Part shown: piece by piece, positions 19,801 through 31,413 of the stretch
Layout of the letters: every line of letters begins with the position of its first letter
Numbering within the stretch: the stretch's first letter is position 1
Assembly: GCF_036898095.1 (NCBI RefSeq)
Contig: NC_090735.1
Span: 1,820,888-1,884,887 of the forward strand
From: Palaemon carinicauda
Lineage: Eukaryota; Arthropoda; Malacostraca; Decapoda; Palaemonidae
Length of the DNA stretch: 64,000 nucleotides
Direction of reading: 5' to 3'
Notes under the pieces: generated by a model
What the model was told of the DNA's origin: nothing
The model's database searches: none
The model's input: the letters and a program-made list of their open reading frames with translations, nothing else
Position numbers and translations under genes: made by a program

Positions 19801-20380
19801 AAATTGCTCTAACAGCCTTAATTTTTGTCATAGAGAGGTCAGGTTGGTCTCATTCTTTTGGAAAATGTCTGAAGTTTCTCATAAAGTTATAAAAAATATA
19901 CAAAAAAAAATGTAAATAGCAGTTTTTTGCAAGGACGTACCAGTACGTCCATGGGGGTAAAGGGATGAGTTTTGTGAAAGGATTAATGTAGGTCTTCTTC
20001 CAAGTGAATGACTTACACTATGATACCTTGAAATATGATACCCGAGTGTATACCAAAGTCTTCAGGAGGTACAACTGTCTGTACAACACCCACACCGCAG
20101 ATACAGTATGTCTTAAAACGAATTACTGTTTTCCCTGTATCCACAATATGTACCTACAGTAAATATTTCTTTAATGCTACCTATTTCTTCACGAATACCG
20201 ACCATTGTCTTTCAATGGGAGTATGACTTTAGCAAAGTTTGAACGGCTGTTAAAGTTTTAATGAGATAGTTGTAGCTACAGGCAAGTGGCAGGTAAGCCA
20301 TGCCGCTATGTCAGTCAGCTAGACATTCACTTTTGAATTCGGCCACAAGCTGTGCGGACATATTCTTGCTGCCTCCTCAA
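19801..20380. other. Intron 2 sequence between elements B and G
   Basis: Mixed AT-rich DNA. The far 5' part of element G may lie here (from about 20230), but no ITR matching its right end could be found, so G seems truncated on the left. No gene is seen. Confidence 0.4.
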
Positions 20381-20440
20381 TTTTAGCCGTATTAACTATT
20401 TGTCTTTTCTCTTTGTAGTAAAATAAAGAAGTGTGCTGTT

Positions 20441-20812
20441 ATGCCAATGTGTTCGGGTAAACCCGAGAAAAGATGCGTCAGGTTTGTGGCGAAACCTGCC
20501 ATTTATGCCGTGGGTATGACTGTTCACAGTCAACCTTTTTTGATGAGTGCAGGTAGTGGCCCCCTCTGCAGTAGGTGGAGTTTGACAAGAAGAGGAAGAA
20601 AAGTGCTAAGAGGGACTTCGGTATCAAAAATGGCGAGTTTTAAGCTGCTGCTGAAGACGCTGTACTGTAATTACTTCATTTCTTCTGGAGATGCTCAGGC
20701 TGTTATGTCTCCCGCTAATTCCTCCAGAGGTGAGTCCTCTGAAGGAATTTGTGTTGAGGGAGGAGACCTCGACTCGCTCTTCGGGTGTTCCCCAGGAGAA
20801 GCAGCACTGTAG
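20441..20812 (+). pseudogene. gag-like N-terminal fragment of element G
   Basis: The 123-codon frame encodes HSQPFLMSAGSGPLCSRWSL followed by a basic patch (TRRGRKVLRG). The same DNA pattern (GACTGYTCACA, then TGAGTGYAGGTMRTGGCC and CTCTGCAGTRGGT) recurs at about 39465-39530 in fragment J, and more weakly at 48830-48900 in element E. That places all three in one gag family. A basic segment after a Cys/His-bearing stretch is typical of the N-terminus of DIRS Gag. No intact protein is possible. Confidence 0.55.
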
Positions 20813-21534
20813 TATTGCCTTCCCCGTAATGCCATTGCCTGTGCCTTGAAACTACCGTCACTTTACGGACCAAAGATAACGACCATGTCCTGGACTTGAG
20901 GAAATTGTGTCATGCCTTGGACATTGTTGGTGCTCGGTCGGCTGGAAAGCTAAAGGTTTTGGCTGCCGCCAGAACTTCTGAGGCTTTTCTTGCTGTGTTT
21001 TCCTGGGCACCTGCTCCACCTATGGAGGCACTGGTTGATGTAGCACCTGTTGGTATTGTCATATCTGCTGTTAGATAGGGCCCTGTGTTTTCTCCCTCCA
21101 CAGGATTGTTGTTTACCTCCAAGATCTCAGCCCTGAAGACTGGCAAGAAGTGTGTGCATTCCTTTCCTATTCTAGCATTTCCTCCTATTCTGCTTTGTCT
21201 ATGGCTAGCCTTTAGACTGCTTTTGACCCAAAGACGAAGAATGCATCAAAGTTCAGGAAGACAGATCTGCAGGAGTCGTGTAAAACTATGTCCGATATCT
21301 CCTCACACGTAAGAGAAGCAGCTTGGCATTCATAGCTGACGTGATTGTATAATTACTTGCTTTGCGAGTAAAGTACATTATATTTATCAATTTGAAGAGA
21401 TCTTTCAGAGGGTTAACTGTGTTTGGCCAAACTTTATGAAAGAAGCTATCCATTTCAGCTATTAAGGGTATTTAGTTTCTTGTATCATACTGTATTTAAA
21501 CATTTAGGTTTGAATTTACCTGTTTTTAGCACTA

Positions 21535-22303
21535 TTGAAAATGTATTTAGCTCCTTTATTATTGAAAACTTCTGGTAGCCAGAGGAATATTTGGGAATCT
21601 AAATGTATTACATTTTTAAAAAAAGATTCATATGGTGAACCTTTGGAAAATCTTTCTATTAAAGATTTCACAGGTAAAGCTTTTTCTTTTGGTATTATCA
21701 TCAACAAAACTCATTAGTGAACTACATGATCTTTCTTGTAATTTTGGGTTTGGGGAACATGGGAGGATCTTGTCGCTTTTGCCTGCTTTCAGAGCTAAGA
21801 ATGATTTTAAAACAAAGCGTTTACCACAAATTTCTCAAATTCCATCTTTGGAAATGGAAGTTAAACAACTGCATTAGAGTACAGTATAGATATCTCAGTC
21901 AAGTGAGGGCTGGTATGTATGTTTTGGCCAAAACTGCAGATATTTAGGGTAATGTTCTTAACTGTAGTAGGGCTAGGTTTTCAGATCTTCATTTGTCCAA
22001 AAAACTATATCTTTTATCGTTAAAAGATTGGTCACAGAGGCTCACTAGGAGTTGTATCCAAGTCAGAGAAAAGACTTATCGGTTAGAGTGCATGGTATTA
22101 GAGGTGCAGCTACATTGCTGAAATTGTGTAAGAATCTATTTGGAAAGAGTTTAAGCTGTAGCTCAGGGCATACCAATTGGTATTTTCTAAACATTATCTC
22201 AAAGATCCTGGTTCTGTTACCAAGAATACTGTGCTTTAGGTGCCCTAGCATTAGCTGTTGGGGATGTGGTTTCATAAAAGTTGGGTATCCTTTAGTTTAT
22301 TAA
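21535..22303 (+). pseudogene. Tyrosine recombinase remnant of element G
   Basis: Read with frame changes, the region gives a segment with ISELHDLSCNFGF (the region following the first catalytic arginine; a stretch reading LSSTKL stands where AxxxR is expected), then LLPAFRAKNDFKTKRLPQIS. At the end comes RVHGIRGAATLLKLCKN, the H-x-x-R motif region. A tyrosine-bearing NWYFLNI segment follows but does not align clearly with the nucleophile. Several stops and shifts show it is dead. Confidence 0.6.
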
Positions 22304-22639
22304 TTGATTATATTAATTACTTTTAGCAGTATGTAGAAACACAATATTTAACGTTTAATTACCTTATAACATTAACTGTAATGGTTTACTACTGAGGCAA
22401 AATTATAAGAGGTGAGTCTGGTGTATAAATTTAGAACTTTAAATTTCCTACCTCTTTCCTTTCTGACCTACCTCCATCAGAATGTATGTATCAGCAATAT
22501 GAACATCAGGGAAGGTTCATAGCAATAAAATGATTAATGATTTCAAGAGAATAGGATATTAGTTGCAATAAACAGAAATCTAACTGCAGCAAAATGAGCA
22601 GAATTAACGTGCTGCCCAGTGGAAATTCAACTCTGTTGC

Positions 22640-22765
22640 CTTAATGTTCAGACCATACATAATTCAATGGAATGTTAATGGTCTTAAAACCCATTTACAT
22701 CTAGGGGAAATTCAAAGACTATTAAAAAATTATGACCCTTATAACGGTTTTCATTGGGAATGAAA
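22640..22765 (+). pseudogene. LINE endonuclease N-terminal fragment
   Basis: The reading IIQWNVNGLKTHLHLGEIQR at about 22656-22715 matches the opening of the apurinic-type endonuclease of jockey/I-like non-LTR retrotransposons (the QWNxxG motif). It is only about 40 codons long and ends abruptly, so it is an isolated fragment within the 3' region of element G. Confidence 0.55.
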
Positions 22766-22949
22766 TGTAAACCCGTTACCATACATCTCCTTGACGGCCA
22801 CAACTGTGTTCTAACGCTCATATTCGCTTTGCTTGGGCCGTGAACCTCTTGGTTAATGAGGAGGAAGGATGCCCATCTCTCGCATAATCCCAAGGAAAGT
22901 TTTCAGCCTGTTGAAGGGTCCTTCACTCACCATAGTATGAGATGCTATT

Positions 22950-23045
22950 GTAAAGAATGTAGGGTTTATATACAATGTGGGAACAAATCACAAATATGGA
23001 AGTCATTTGTATTTTTCTAACTATACAATTGTAGTTCTTTATACA
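22950..23045 (+). repeat. Internal complementary region of element G
   Basis: The left half holds AGGGTTTATATACAATGTGG. The right half (TTTGTATTTTTCTAACTATA and GTAGTTCTTTATACATAC) is complementary to the right end at 23222-23280. The layout equals that of F and E. Confidence 0.65.
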
Positions 23046-23363
23046 TACTTTTACCGCCATCACCTAACCCCCAGGGGAAAGTCCTGACTGCGATCAAAGT
23101 GAGGGGGGCCGGGGTCAATGCTTTTCCCTGCTACCACTGGTTAACAACCGAGCAGTTGTTAACACCTCGTTAAAAGTTTTTATAGCCTTATGTCAGATAG
23201 TACTGATTTCTTCTCCTGTTGTAAAGAACTACAGGTTTGCGTATTTAGGAAAAATACCAATTACTTCTAAATTTGTGATATTTGTATTGCAGATCCAAAC
23301 CTTTATGTATTTTTTTATGCAAAATTCCATTCGGTAAGCATGAAATATTGGTTTACATTTCAG

Positions 23364-23553
23364 ACATGCTTCAGTATTTACGGACCAAGAACTTAGTTAT
23401 ATTCGGAAATTGGTTGATGCACTTGTAAATTCTGGAGGCACGATAAGTTCAACAGAAGCAACGAATTTGGCCTCCCATGTGGTGCCTAAGATGAAGATTG
23501 CTGATGGAGAAGCCTTTATTGACCGTCTCACTAAAAACCGATGGCTTTTCAAG
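23364..23553 (+). CDS. nsmce1: nsmce1 coding exon 3, residues 90-153
   Basis: Acceptor TTTCAG ends at 23363; donor GTAAGT starts at 23554. The exon completes an arginine codon with its first base and encodes HASVFTDQELSYIRKLVDAL, a glycine turn, a helix with SSTEATNLASHVVPKMK, and AFIDRLTKNRWLFK. This is the second winged-helix module of NSE1, matching the pattern E-L-x-x-F/I-R-x-x-x-x-L ending in F-V-x-x-K/R-W-L. It ends on a codon boundary and joins in phase to 38261. Intron 3 is about 14.7 kb and contains elements C and H and the piggyBac-like element. Confidence 0.88.
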
Positions 23554-23617
23554 GTAAGTGTTGCGTAACGTTTAGTTGTGCCTATGCCTATACAGGTGGT
23601 CGTTGACTTACGACCTT

Positions 23618-24214
23618 TGCGACTAGTTAGTTTAGCCTCAGGGAAACAGGAATGAGAAAGTTCAAGTTTTCCATTACTCTGTTTACTGTCAAAAACATCA
23701 GCCAAAAGGGTTGCCTTTTCCTTGGGACAGTGAGTGACTGAGCCATTAGGTTTAAGTAAAAGAGGAACTGTTGCATCTACACCAAAGAGTGCAGATTTAA
23801 GGGCAGACTACCATTTATGTTCCTGAGTTGTACCAGAAAGGGTTTCTTTCATGGTTAAATTGTATTCCTTTTCAATTGAAGCATAAACTCTCTAAGCTGA
23901 GTATAGTTATTCCAGGTCAGATCTGATCTGTTACCCTTCCAAAGATGATAGGCCTTCTGCTTCTCCAAATAAGCACGTCTACAATCATCATTGAACCATG
24001 GTTTGTCCTTCACTCATTACCTTACCACACGAGAAGGGATACGCCTATCAATTATGTTGACTAGATTCTCATTCAAAGGGGCAACAGGATCAACACTACT
24101 ATATAATTGTGACCAATTCAAGCACAAAAGATCATGTAAAATCCCATTCCAGTCTGCTTGAGATTTCATATAAATTTTACAAGAGTATGTTACATCAGGG
24201 ACAGGCTGCTCAGT
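23618..24214 (-). pseudogene. LINE (jockey-like) ORF2 fragment, minus strand
   Basis: On the minus strand the reading passes from about 24180 down to 23618: KPWFNDDCRRAYLEKQKAYH, then LWKGNRSDLTWNNYTQLREF, a degenerate middle, and VTHCPKEKATLLADVFDSKQ followed by SCFPEAKLTS. The K-P-W-F/W-N-D-x-C motif and the KA-x-L-L-A-D-x-F segment are typical of the linker between endonuclease and RT in jockey-like LINEs. Stops and gaps interrupt it. It is antisense to nsmce1, unlike the DIRS elements. Confidence 0.75.
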
Positions 24215-24266
24215 GAAGACTGAGCAGCCTGTCCTTGATGTATCATACTCTTGTAAAATTTATATG
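24167..24266. repeat. Long fold-back: 48-bp inverted repeat with 4-base loop
   Basis: The left arm, 24167-24214 (starting CATATAAATTTTACAAGAGT), pairs with 24219-24266 at 46 of 48 positions around the loop GAAG. The left arm is continuous with the LINE fragment, so the right arm looks like an inverted copy made at the end of that fragment. Confidence 0.9.
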
Positions 24267-24845
24267 ATTTAAGTCTTCTGGAAGCGTTGTAAATGTTGTA
24301 GAGGCAGCGCAGTTGGTGCATTTGGTGTGGTAGCCCATGATTTAAGCTTCTGGAGGCATTATAAATATTGTGCAGTCACAAGTTTCGAAATTATTACAAT
24401 AATAGGACAGATATTTCATTAGATATAATCTATTTATTTTTAGGAAATTCAACTAATTTCTCTTAGTAAGTTAATATTTTCTTTTGATATAATATACAGT
24501 ATCCATTTTGAATAAAATATGCATAAAGAAAAGTTTTGATATCTGTCAAGTTCATATATGTCTGGTAACGTCATATTACTGGTAGAAAATGAGCTGGAAA
24601 ATGAGTGATTTCCTTCCAATAGGCTATCAATTAATATTAGTATTCCCATAATCAAGATATCGAATAATTATACAAAGTATTTCAAGGGCCTGTATCGGTT
24701 ATGTGTACTGTGGTGAATTTGATTCTACAACTAGTACAAAATCTTATATTTTACACATTTAATTTAATTTGTTTCATATCTGACAGTAGATTGATATTAT
24801 CTAATGAAAGTACACTAATATTATAACCATTTTCTTAGAAATAGT
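24267..24845. other. AT-rich intron 3 sequence
   Basis: AT-rich DNA between the fold-back and element C. A short near-repeat (GTCTTCTGGAAGCGTTGTAAATGTTG at about 24273, partly repeated near 24347) is the only structure. No gene is seen. Confidence 0.4.
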
Positions 24846-25018
24846 ATTTTTCAATATTAAACTTACCCGATAATCATGTAGCTGTCAACTCCGTTGCCCG
24901 ACAGAATTCTATGGAGGGATACGCCAGCTATCACAATACTAGAAGGGGGTGTATTTACCAGCGCCACCTGTGGCCAGGTACTCAAGTACTTCTTGTTGAC
25001 ACCTCCTCAATTATTCCT
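24846..25018 (+). repeat. Left inverted terminal repeat of element C
   Basis: This is the inverted match of 31414-31585. The outer end ATTTTTCAATATTAAACTTA equals that of B, followed by the subfamily signature CCCGATAATCATG. Confidence 0.88.
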
Positions 25019-25787
25019 CTGTCGTGCTTCCGGCAAGACGTTCTGGGATACGCTTATGTTCTTGGAGTATTTTCACGACTTTGGTGAAGTATTTCTCTTT
25101 GATTTCGGCTGTCGCTTTACTGGAAAACTTCTATATTAGCTTAGTTAGCTTTTGGAATTAATTTGATTAATTTTGGTGACGAGAGAGTATGAACTCTCGT
25201 TCACCTTTCAATGGCCGACCCTTCCCTTAGACGGAAGTGTTGGTGTCTAAGAGAGTATAGACTCTCTTTCTTAATTTTGCTTAACAAAAGTTATAGATTT
25301 ATTTTATATCTCTCCGCCTCTTATAGGCCTCTTCGATTAACTTCCTTTTATTATAAACTCATTAAAATTAATTTTTATATTTGTTTATATTCGACCTTCC
25401 TAATAATAGGCGGTCTTTTACCGAAGTTAATAAACTTTGAGCCCGTCATTTCGGTTTTACCTGTTAACATATTATGCTATTTCCGCCACAGAGTTTGAAA
25501 GATTTTCTTTGACAGTCTCGTACTGTTTTCAAAGTTGAACTAACGTTTTGTTTTGTCTCTGCAGTTGTTGACGTTCAGAACGTTCAACTTGCACTCTATC
25601 GTTACGATAGAGAAAGAATGTTCACGGTTTCACGTTGCAGTAAGAGTAACCGTGTCTAGCGTTTTGTTCATTCTTTCTTAACTTAATGGTTTTGATCCTA
25701 ATAAAGGAACTTTTCAGTTTTTTTCCTTTAACAATAATATGTTTTAACGATATATATGATTGGGCTCTTCTCTCAGGTTCTAAGTCA

Positions 25788-25818
<31 letters not shown>

Positions 25819-26614
25819 CGGAGGGAGAAAGAGGATAAACGTTTCATTCAAGCCTGCCAGGCGTACGAGTAACGTCGTTATCGTTTGTTGCTCTTCTCCC
25901 TAGTCTCTTTAGGGGAAGAAACTAAACGTTTCTAGAGTGATCTAGTGTTTAGTCTCTTTCCAACCACTGAATTATCTTTCATTAGATTTTTCTGTTACAT
26001 TGTAATTCTGTTTTCGCAATTACTATCTTTGAGAAAGGATAGAATTGCGTATTTCAGGTACAAACCACTTAAAGTTCAGTGAAATAAGTGCAAACAGAAA
26101 TCAAAGTGATTAGTGATTAGTGCGTGAGGGTACTTTTGTGCGCGCCAGTTGTCCTCCCAGTCCGGGACCTCTTGCAAGCTCCCAAGCCCAGGGGAGAAGC
26201 AATGTCGAAGGGCATAAGGGTTCAGCAGGCCTTGATCGGCGCACAGAAGTATTCTCGGTGGTTGTGGGCGTGTCTTACCGAGACCGTCACTCTCACCCGC
26301 AGACGATTGAGCCCTTATTTTGCTCGTCTGCAGAAGAGATTAGGGGAGAAAATAAAGGCAGAGTAACGCTGGTCTCAGGTCTCAAGACTTCTTAAACGTT
26401 TAGTCCAGACCTATGCCAGACGTACGAAGTTAAAGTTCACAACCCGAATGCAGTCATTGGGTTAGCTCTGACTCTCCTCAGTCATCAGTTGATTACACTC
26501 CGCCTAAGAGGAGTAAGGTTCTGCCACAACAGATCTCTGCTGTTAAGGCTTTACCTCAGCAGAACTTAGTGTCTGCCGACCCCAAGTTAACTCTACTGCA
26601 GTCCATACAGTCAC

Positions 26615-27138
26615 CTGCCAGGCGTACGATGTTGTGAACTCTACTACAGTCCATGCAAGCACAGCTTTCGGACTTGATGAGTGAGTGTCGGGCTGAGAGT
26701 GTTGCTCCTCCGCCTCCGCCTACACTCCCTCCTCCTACACTCGCTCCGCCTGATCACAGTACCATCTGCCAGGCGTACGATGTTGTGGACTCTACTACAG
26801 TCCATGCAAGCACAGCTTTCGGACTTGATGAGTGAGTGTCGGGCTGAGAGTGTTGCTCCTCCGCCTCCGCCTACACTCCCTCCTCCTACACTCGCTCCGC
26901 CTGATCACAGTACCATCTGCCAGGCGTACGATGTTGTGGACTCTACTACAGTCCATGCAAGCACAGCTTTCGGACTTGATGCGTGAGTGTCGGGCTGAGA
27001 GTGTTGCACCTCCTGCACTCCCTCCACCTGTTCTCGCTGCACCTGTGCTCGCCCAGCCTGCACCTGCTCCGCCTGTGCTCGCCCAGCCTGCACCTGCTCC
27101 GCCTGGTCGCAGCACCATCTGCCAGGCGTACGATGTTG
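26615..27138 (+). repeat. Tandem repeat, 151-bp unit, four anchors
   Basis: The anchor CTGCCAGGCGTACGATGTTG occurs at 26615, 26766, 26917 and 27119. The first two intervals are exactly 151 bp; the third is 202 bp through added proline/alanine codon repeats (CCTGCACCTGCTCCGCCTGT). The unit encodes proline-rich Gag text and is not a multiple of three, so the frame changes at each copy. Confidence 0.9.
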
Positions 27139-27797
27139 AACCACTTTCGGAGTTTGCTGTTCACAGTGTTGTTCAGCCTCAGCCTTCTTTAAGGCAACCC
27201 TTGCTTTGGGATCAGGAGAGTTACACTCTTCCTCCTCCTCCCCTTGCTGCTCCACCAGTGGTGCAACTCTCGGTTGGGGTACAACAACCTCTCCCCTCCG
27301 TGAGTCTGTCTGCTCAACCAGCGCTGCACCGAGTTCAACCCTCATCTAGGCAAGCTCATCTACACCATGCACTTGTGCCTCAGGAGCCTCAGCTTGCTAG
27401 AACTTTACCTTGTTCTGCGCAGCCTCAACCTTCTCATGCTCCACTCATCTCTCAGGAACAGGAACGGCTACTCCGCCTCCGTCCTCCGCTCAGCTGGTGC
27501 AATCCTTGGGTGCAACTCTTGCTAGGAGTCAACCTCCTTCACCCTTGCACCTGCCTTCTGCTCCGACTGTTGTTCAGCCTATGCAGTCTGAACCTCAGGT
27601 TTTCCCTCAAGTTGAGGAAACCTCTGTTGTTGTTCCAGCTCGTTCTGACTCTGCTGTTCAGCATACCATGGTTTAAACCCCATGCAAGCATGCATAAAGC
27701 ACTCTAGCACTGGTCATGGAATTTCTGAGAAATGTTAAACGCCATGCACACGCTCTGCTTTCCTTTCAGCAGGCTCTGCTTACAGCAGGCTCTGCTT

Positions 27798-27960
27798 TCT
27801 ACATGCTCAGCATTCAGCATGCTCTGCATTCAGCATGCTCTGCATACAACATGCTCTGCATACAGCATGCTCTGCATTCAGCATGCTCTGCATACAACAT
27901 GCTCTACATACAGCATGCTCTGCATACAGCATACTCTGCATACATCATGCTCTGCATACC
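27798..27960 (+). repeat. Minisatellite, 18-bp unit, about nine copies
   Basis: The units resemble CAGCATGCTCTGCATACA, with CATACA/CATTCA and AGC/AAC variants. They sit in the variable part of gag of element C. The 18-bp period keeps the frame, which explains the 9-mer-like open readings. Confidence 0.9.
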
Positions 27961-28560
27961 TTACCGCATGCTTCTCAACACATCTTGGGTTGTTGCCAAC
28001 TCACTAGACTGTCAAGCAGTTTCATAACGTTGCCTTCTAGTCTGCTGCTTTGCACCAGTGAACCCTCACTCAGAGAACTTAGCTTTTCTAGGATAAGGTC
28101 CCTGTAGATGAGAAAGTTCTTTTCTCCCTCCTTCTGATATTCCCTTGAGGACTCTGTCATTTGGAGGGAGCCTTTAGCTGCATAACCTCTTATGGACTTT
28201 TATTTAAGCATAACATGCTTACAGGGAAGGTAATGGTTACACTTCAGCCGCTAATCCCGTCTGTTACCACACCTGCTCCCATAGACCTTGAGCTGTGTTG
28301 CATGACATGCAGTCCAAGCTTAGTCCTTGTTAGAGGATTTTTTGTTTACGGAGTCAATGTGTCACGGGGAAGACGTTCAACAACCAACAGAAGGGACTTG
28401 TTGTGACGCAGTGGGCAACCTCAGCAACCCGTTAAGGAGTTGTCTGTACGACCCAGACAGTCTAGACAGATTCGGGTTGTCACTGTACTTCCTCGCTTGC
28501 CCATGATTGACAGTTTACAGACTGTGCAGCAGTATCATGATCTTGTGTCCAGCTCCGTCA

Positions 28561-29817
28561 GACGACTGGCTTTTAAGAGCTCCCTCAAGTCGTCGCTGTC
28601 TGGAGATTTTCAAATGGACTATGGATCTGACCAAGGAACTGGGCCTCCTGGTCAATTTTGAGGAGTCTCAGCTCGTTCCATCCCAGACCATTGTCTCCTT
28701 GGGTATGGATCTTCAGAGTCGAGCTTTTCGGACTTGTCCGTCGGCCCCAAGGATCTTCCAAGCCCTAGAATGCATCCAGAGCATGCTGAGAAGGAACCGA
28801 TGCTTAGTCAGGCAGTGGATGAGTCTAACAGGGACACTTTCATCGCTGGCCCTGTTCATCGAGTTAGGGAGACTCCACCTCCGCCCCCTTCAGTATCATC
28901 TAGCTGCTCACTGGATAAAGGACATGACGCTAGAGACGGGCTCAGTTCCTGTTTCCGAAGAGATGAGGTCTACTCTAACGTGGTGGAAGAACAGCATTCT
29001 TCTCAAGGAAGGTCTACCATTGGCTGTTCAGACCTCCGACCACCGTCTTTTCTCGGACGCATCGGACACGGGCTGGGGTGCGACACTGGACGGACAGGAA
29101 TGCTCGGGAACATGGAATCAGGAGCAAAGGACACTTCACATCTATTGCAAGGAGTTGTTGGCAGTTCATTTGGCCTTGATAAACTTCAAGTCCCTCCAGC
29201 TTAACAAGGTGGTGGAGGTGAACTCCGACTACACCACAGCCTTGGCTTACATCTCCAAGCAGGGAGGGACTCATTCGAGGAAGTTGTTCGAGATCGCAAG
29301 GGACCTCCTCATTTGGTCAAAAGATCGAAAGCTCACGCTGGTAACGAGGCTCATTCAGGGCGATATGAATGTCATGGCAGATCGCCTCAGCCGGAAGGGT
29401 CAGGTCTTCCCCACAGAGTGGACCCTTCACAAGAATGTTTGCAGCAGACTTTGGGCCCTGTGGGGTCAGCCAACCATAGATCTATTCGCTACCTCGATGA
29501 CCAAGAGGCTCCTCTTGTATTGTTCTCCGATTCCAGACCCAGCAGCAGTTCGCGTGGATGCCTTTCTGCTGGATTGGTCCCATCTCAACCTGTATGCATT
29601 CCCGCCGTTCAAGATTGTCAACAGGGTACTTCAGAAGTTCGCCTCTCACAAAGGGACACGGCTGACGTTGGTTGCTCCCCTCTGGCCCGCGAGAGAATGG
29701 TTCACTGAGGTACTGCAATGGCTGGTCGACGTTCCCAGGACTCTTCCTCCTAGAGTGGACCTTCTGCGTCAACCTCACGTAAAGAAGGTACACCCAACCT
29801 CCACGCTCTTCGTCTGA
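28561..29817 (+). pseudogene. RNase H-methyltransferase-like remnant of element C (RT deleted)
   Basis: The frame opens at DDWLLRAPSSRRCLE, the tail of RT just after the YL of YLDD, and stays open through RNase H (LFSDASDTGWGATL, KELLAVHLAL, VNSDYTTALAYISKQGG, MADRLSR) and the methyltransferase-like region (LNLYAFPPFKIVNRVLQK, APLWPAREWF). A frameshift near 29795 ends it early. In RNase H the motif reads NSDYT where B has NSDNT. RT palm and fingers are missing because of the gag-RT deletion, so the element cannot copy itself. Confidence 0.85.
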
Positions 29818-30892
29818 CTGCCTTCAGACTATCGAAAGACTCTCAAGAGCTAGAGGCTTTTCGAAGGAGGCAGCCAGAGCGATTGCCAGAGCAAAGACGA
29901 CATCCACTCTCAGAGTCTATCAGTCTTAATGGGAAGTCTTCCGAAGCTGGTGCAAGGCCAATGCAGTTTTCCTCAACCAGTACCAATGTAACCCAGATTG
30001 CTGACTTCCTGTTACATCTAAGGAACGTAAGATCCCTATCAGCTCCTACGATCAAGGGTTACAGAAGTTTGTTGGCAGCGGTTTTCCGCCACAGAGGCTT
30101 GGATCTTTCCTCCAACAAAGATCTACAGGACCTCCTTAGGTCTTTTGAGACCTCAAAGGAACGTCGGTTGTCCACTCCAGGCTGGAATCTAGACGTGGTC
30201 CTAAGGTTCCTAATGTCATCAGGATTTGAACCGCTCCAATCAGCCTCTTTTAAGGACCTCACATTAAAAACTCTTTTCCTCGTGTGCTTAGCAACAGGTA
30301 AAAGAGTAAGTGAGATCCACGCCTTCAGCAGGAACATAGGTTTCACATCTGAAACGGCTACATGTTCCTTGCAGCTCGGTTTTTTTTGGCTAAAAACGAG
30401 CTTCCTTCCCGTCCTTGGCCTAAGTCGTTCGAGATCCCAAGCCTGTCCAACATGGTGGGGAACGAACTGGAGAGAGTACTTTGCCCAGTTAGAGCTCTTA
30501 AGTACTATCTAAGAAGGTCAAAACCATTACGAGGACAATCAGAAGCCTTATGGTGTGCTATCAAGAAGCCTTCTCTACCAATGTCTAAGAACTCAGTTTC
30601 TTACTACATCAGGCTTCTGATTAGAGAAGCAAATTCTCATCTGAAGGAAGAAGACCTTGCTTTGCTGAAGGTAAGGACACATGAAGTGAGAGCTGTGGCT
30701 ACTTCAGTGGCCTTCAAACAGAACCGTTCTCTGCAGAGTGTTATGGATGCAACCTATTGGAGAAACAAGTCAGTGTTCGCATCATTCTATCTCAAAGATG
30801 TCCAGTCTCTTTACGAGTACTGCTACACCCTGGGTCTATTCGTAGCAACGAATGCAGTAGTAGGCGAGGGCTCAGCCACTACATTCCCATAA
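29376..30892 (+). pseudogene. Tyrosine recombinase remnant of element C
   Basis: This is the YR in the overlapping phase. It is interrupted by a TAA near 29926 (a lysine/serine position in B) and by an extra T in a T8 run near 30381. Apart from these two lesions the catalytic part is complete: GKRVSEIHAF, THEVRAVATSV, WRNKSVFASFYLKDVQ with the tyrosine, and the end EGSATTFP. The T-run shift could be a sequencing error. Confidence 0.83.
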
Positions 30893-31280
30893 TCCCATAA
30901 CTTTTTAACCTTTCTCTTGAATACTTTTTATGGGTTGTACGGTCGGCTAAGAAGCCTTCCACATCCTTGTTGATTTGGCGGGTGGTCAATTCTTTCTTGA
31001 GAAGCGCCAAGGTTAAAGGTTGTGATGAGGTCCTTTAGTATGGGTTGCAGCCCTGTATACTTTAGCACCTTTGAGTTGATTCAGCCTCCCAAGAGGAACG
31101 CTGCGCTCAGTAAGGAAGACGATCTTATTAAAGGCAGAGTAACGGTTCAAGTCGACTTCCTTACCAGGTACTTATTATTTCATTGTTATTGTGGATAACT
31201 GATTATATGAAATATGGGATACTTAGCTATCCTTTAATCTTGTACACTGGTTTTCACCCACCCCCCTGGGTGTGAATCAG

Positions 31281-31370
31281 CTACATGATTATCGGGTAAG
31301 TTTAATATTGAAAAATGTTATTTTTATTAATAAAATAAATTTTTGAATATACTTACCCGATAATCATGAT
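31281..31370 (+). repeat. Internal complementary region of element C
   Basis: CTACATGATTATCGGGTAAG then TTTAATATTGAAAAATG complements the left end. TTTTTGAATATACTTACCCG with ATAATCATG complements the right end. Both halves carry this subfamily's own signature. Confidence 0.88.
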
Positions 31371-31413
31371 TTAATCGACCCTCCCTTCCTCCCCATAGAG
31401 AACCAGTGGACCG

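Larger units (their letters stand above)
20380..23283 (+). mobile_element. Degenerate DIRS-like element G (clade 2), 5' truncated
   Basis: Gag-like coding (about 20441-21340) is followed directly by a YR remnant (about 21535-22300), then an ICR at 22950-23045 and a right end at 23225-23283. RT and RNase H have been deleted. The ICR core GGAACAAATCACAAATATGG recurs in inverted form at the right end (ATTTGTGATATTTG). A LINE endonuclease fragment interrupts the 3' part. The right end lies 80 bp before nsmce1 exon 3, in the same orientation as the gene. Confidence 0.68.
25211..28555 (+). pseudogene. gag-like ORF1 remnant of element C
   Basis: ATG 25211 begins MADPSLRRKC as in element A, then leaves the Gag reading. 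The 25240-26115 stretch is the non-coding segment shared with A. Gag homology returns at about 26115 (the SPGPLASSQAQ motif), followed by a proline-rich region enlarged by a 151-bp tandem repeat (26615-27138) and an 18-bp repeat (27798-27960). It ends at the deletion junction near 28558. Stops in every frame exclude a full protein. The ORFs of 291 and 103 codons here are readings through the repeats. Confidence 0.72.

Noticed and set aside
26795..27345. Minus-strand ORFs of up to 146 codons in element C
   Set aside because: They are antisense readings of the proline-rich gag repeat (Ala/Gly/Gln-rich), not conserved in B or D.
27716..28107. Overlapping ORFs with repeated MLCIQHALH-like text
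   Set aside because: They are readings of an 18-bp minisatellite in all three frames.
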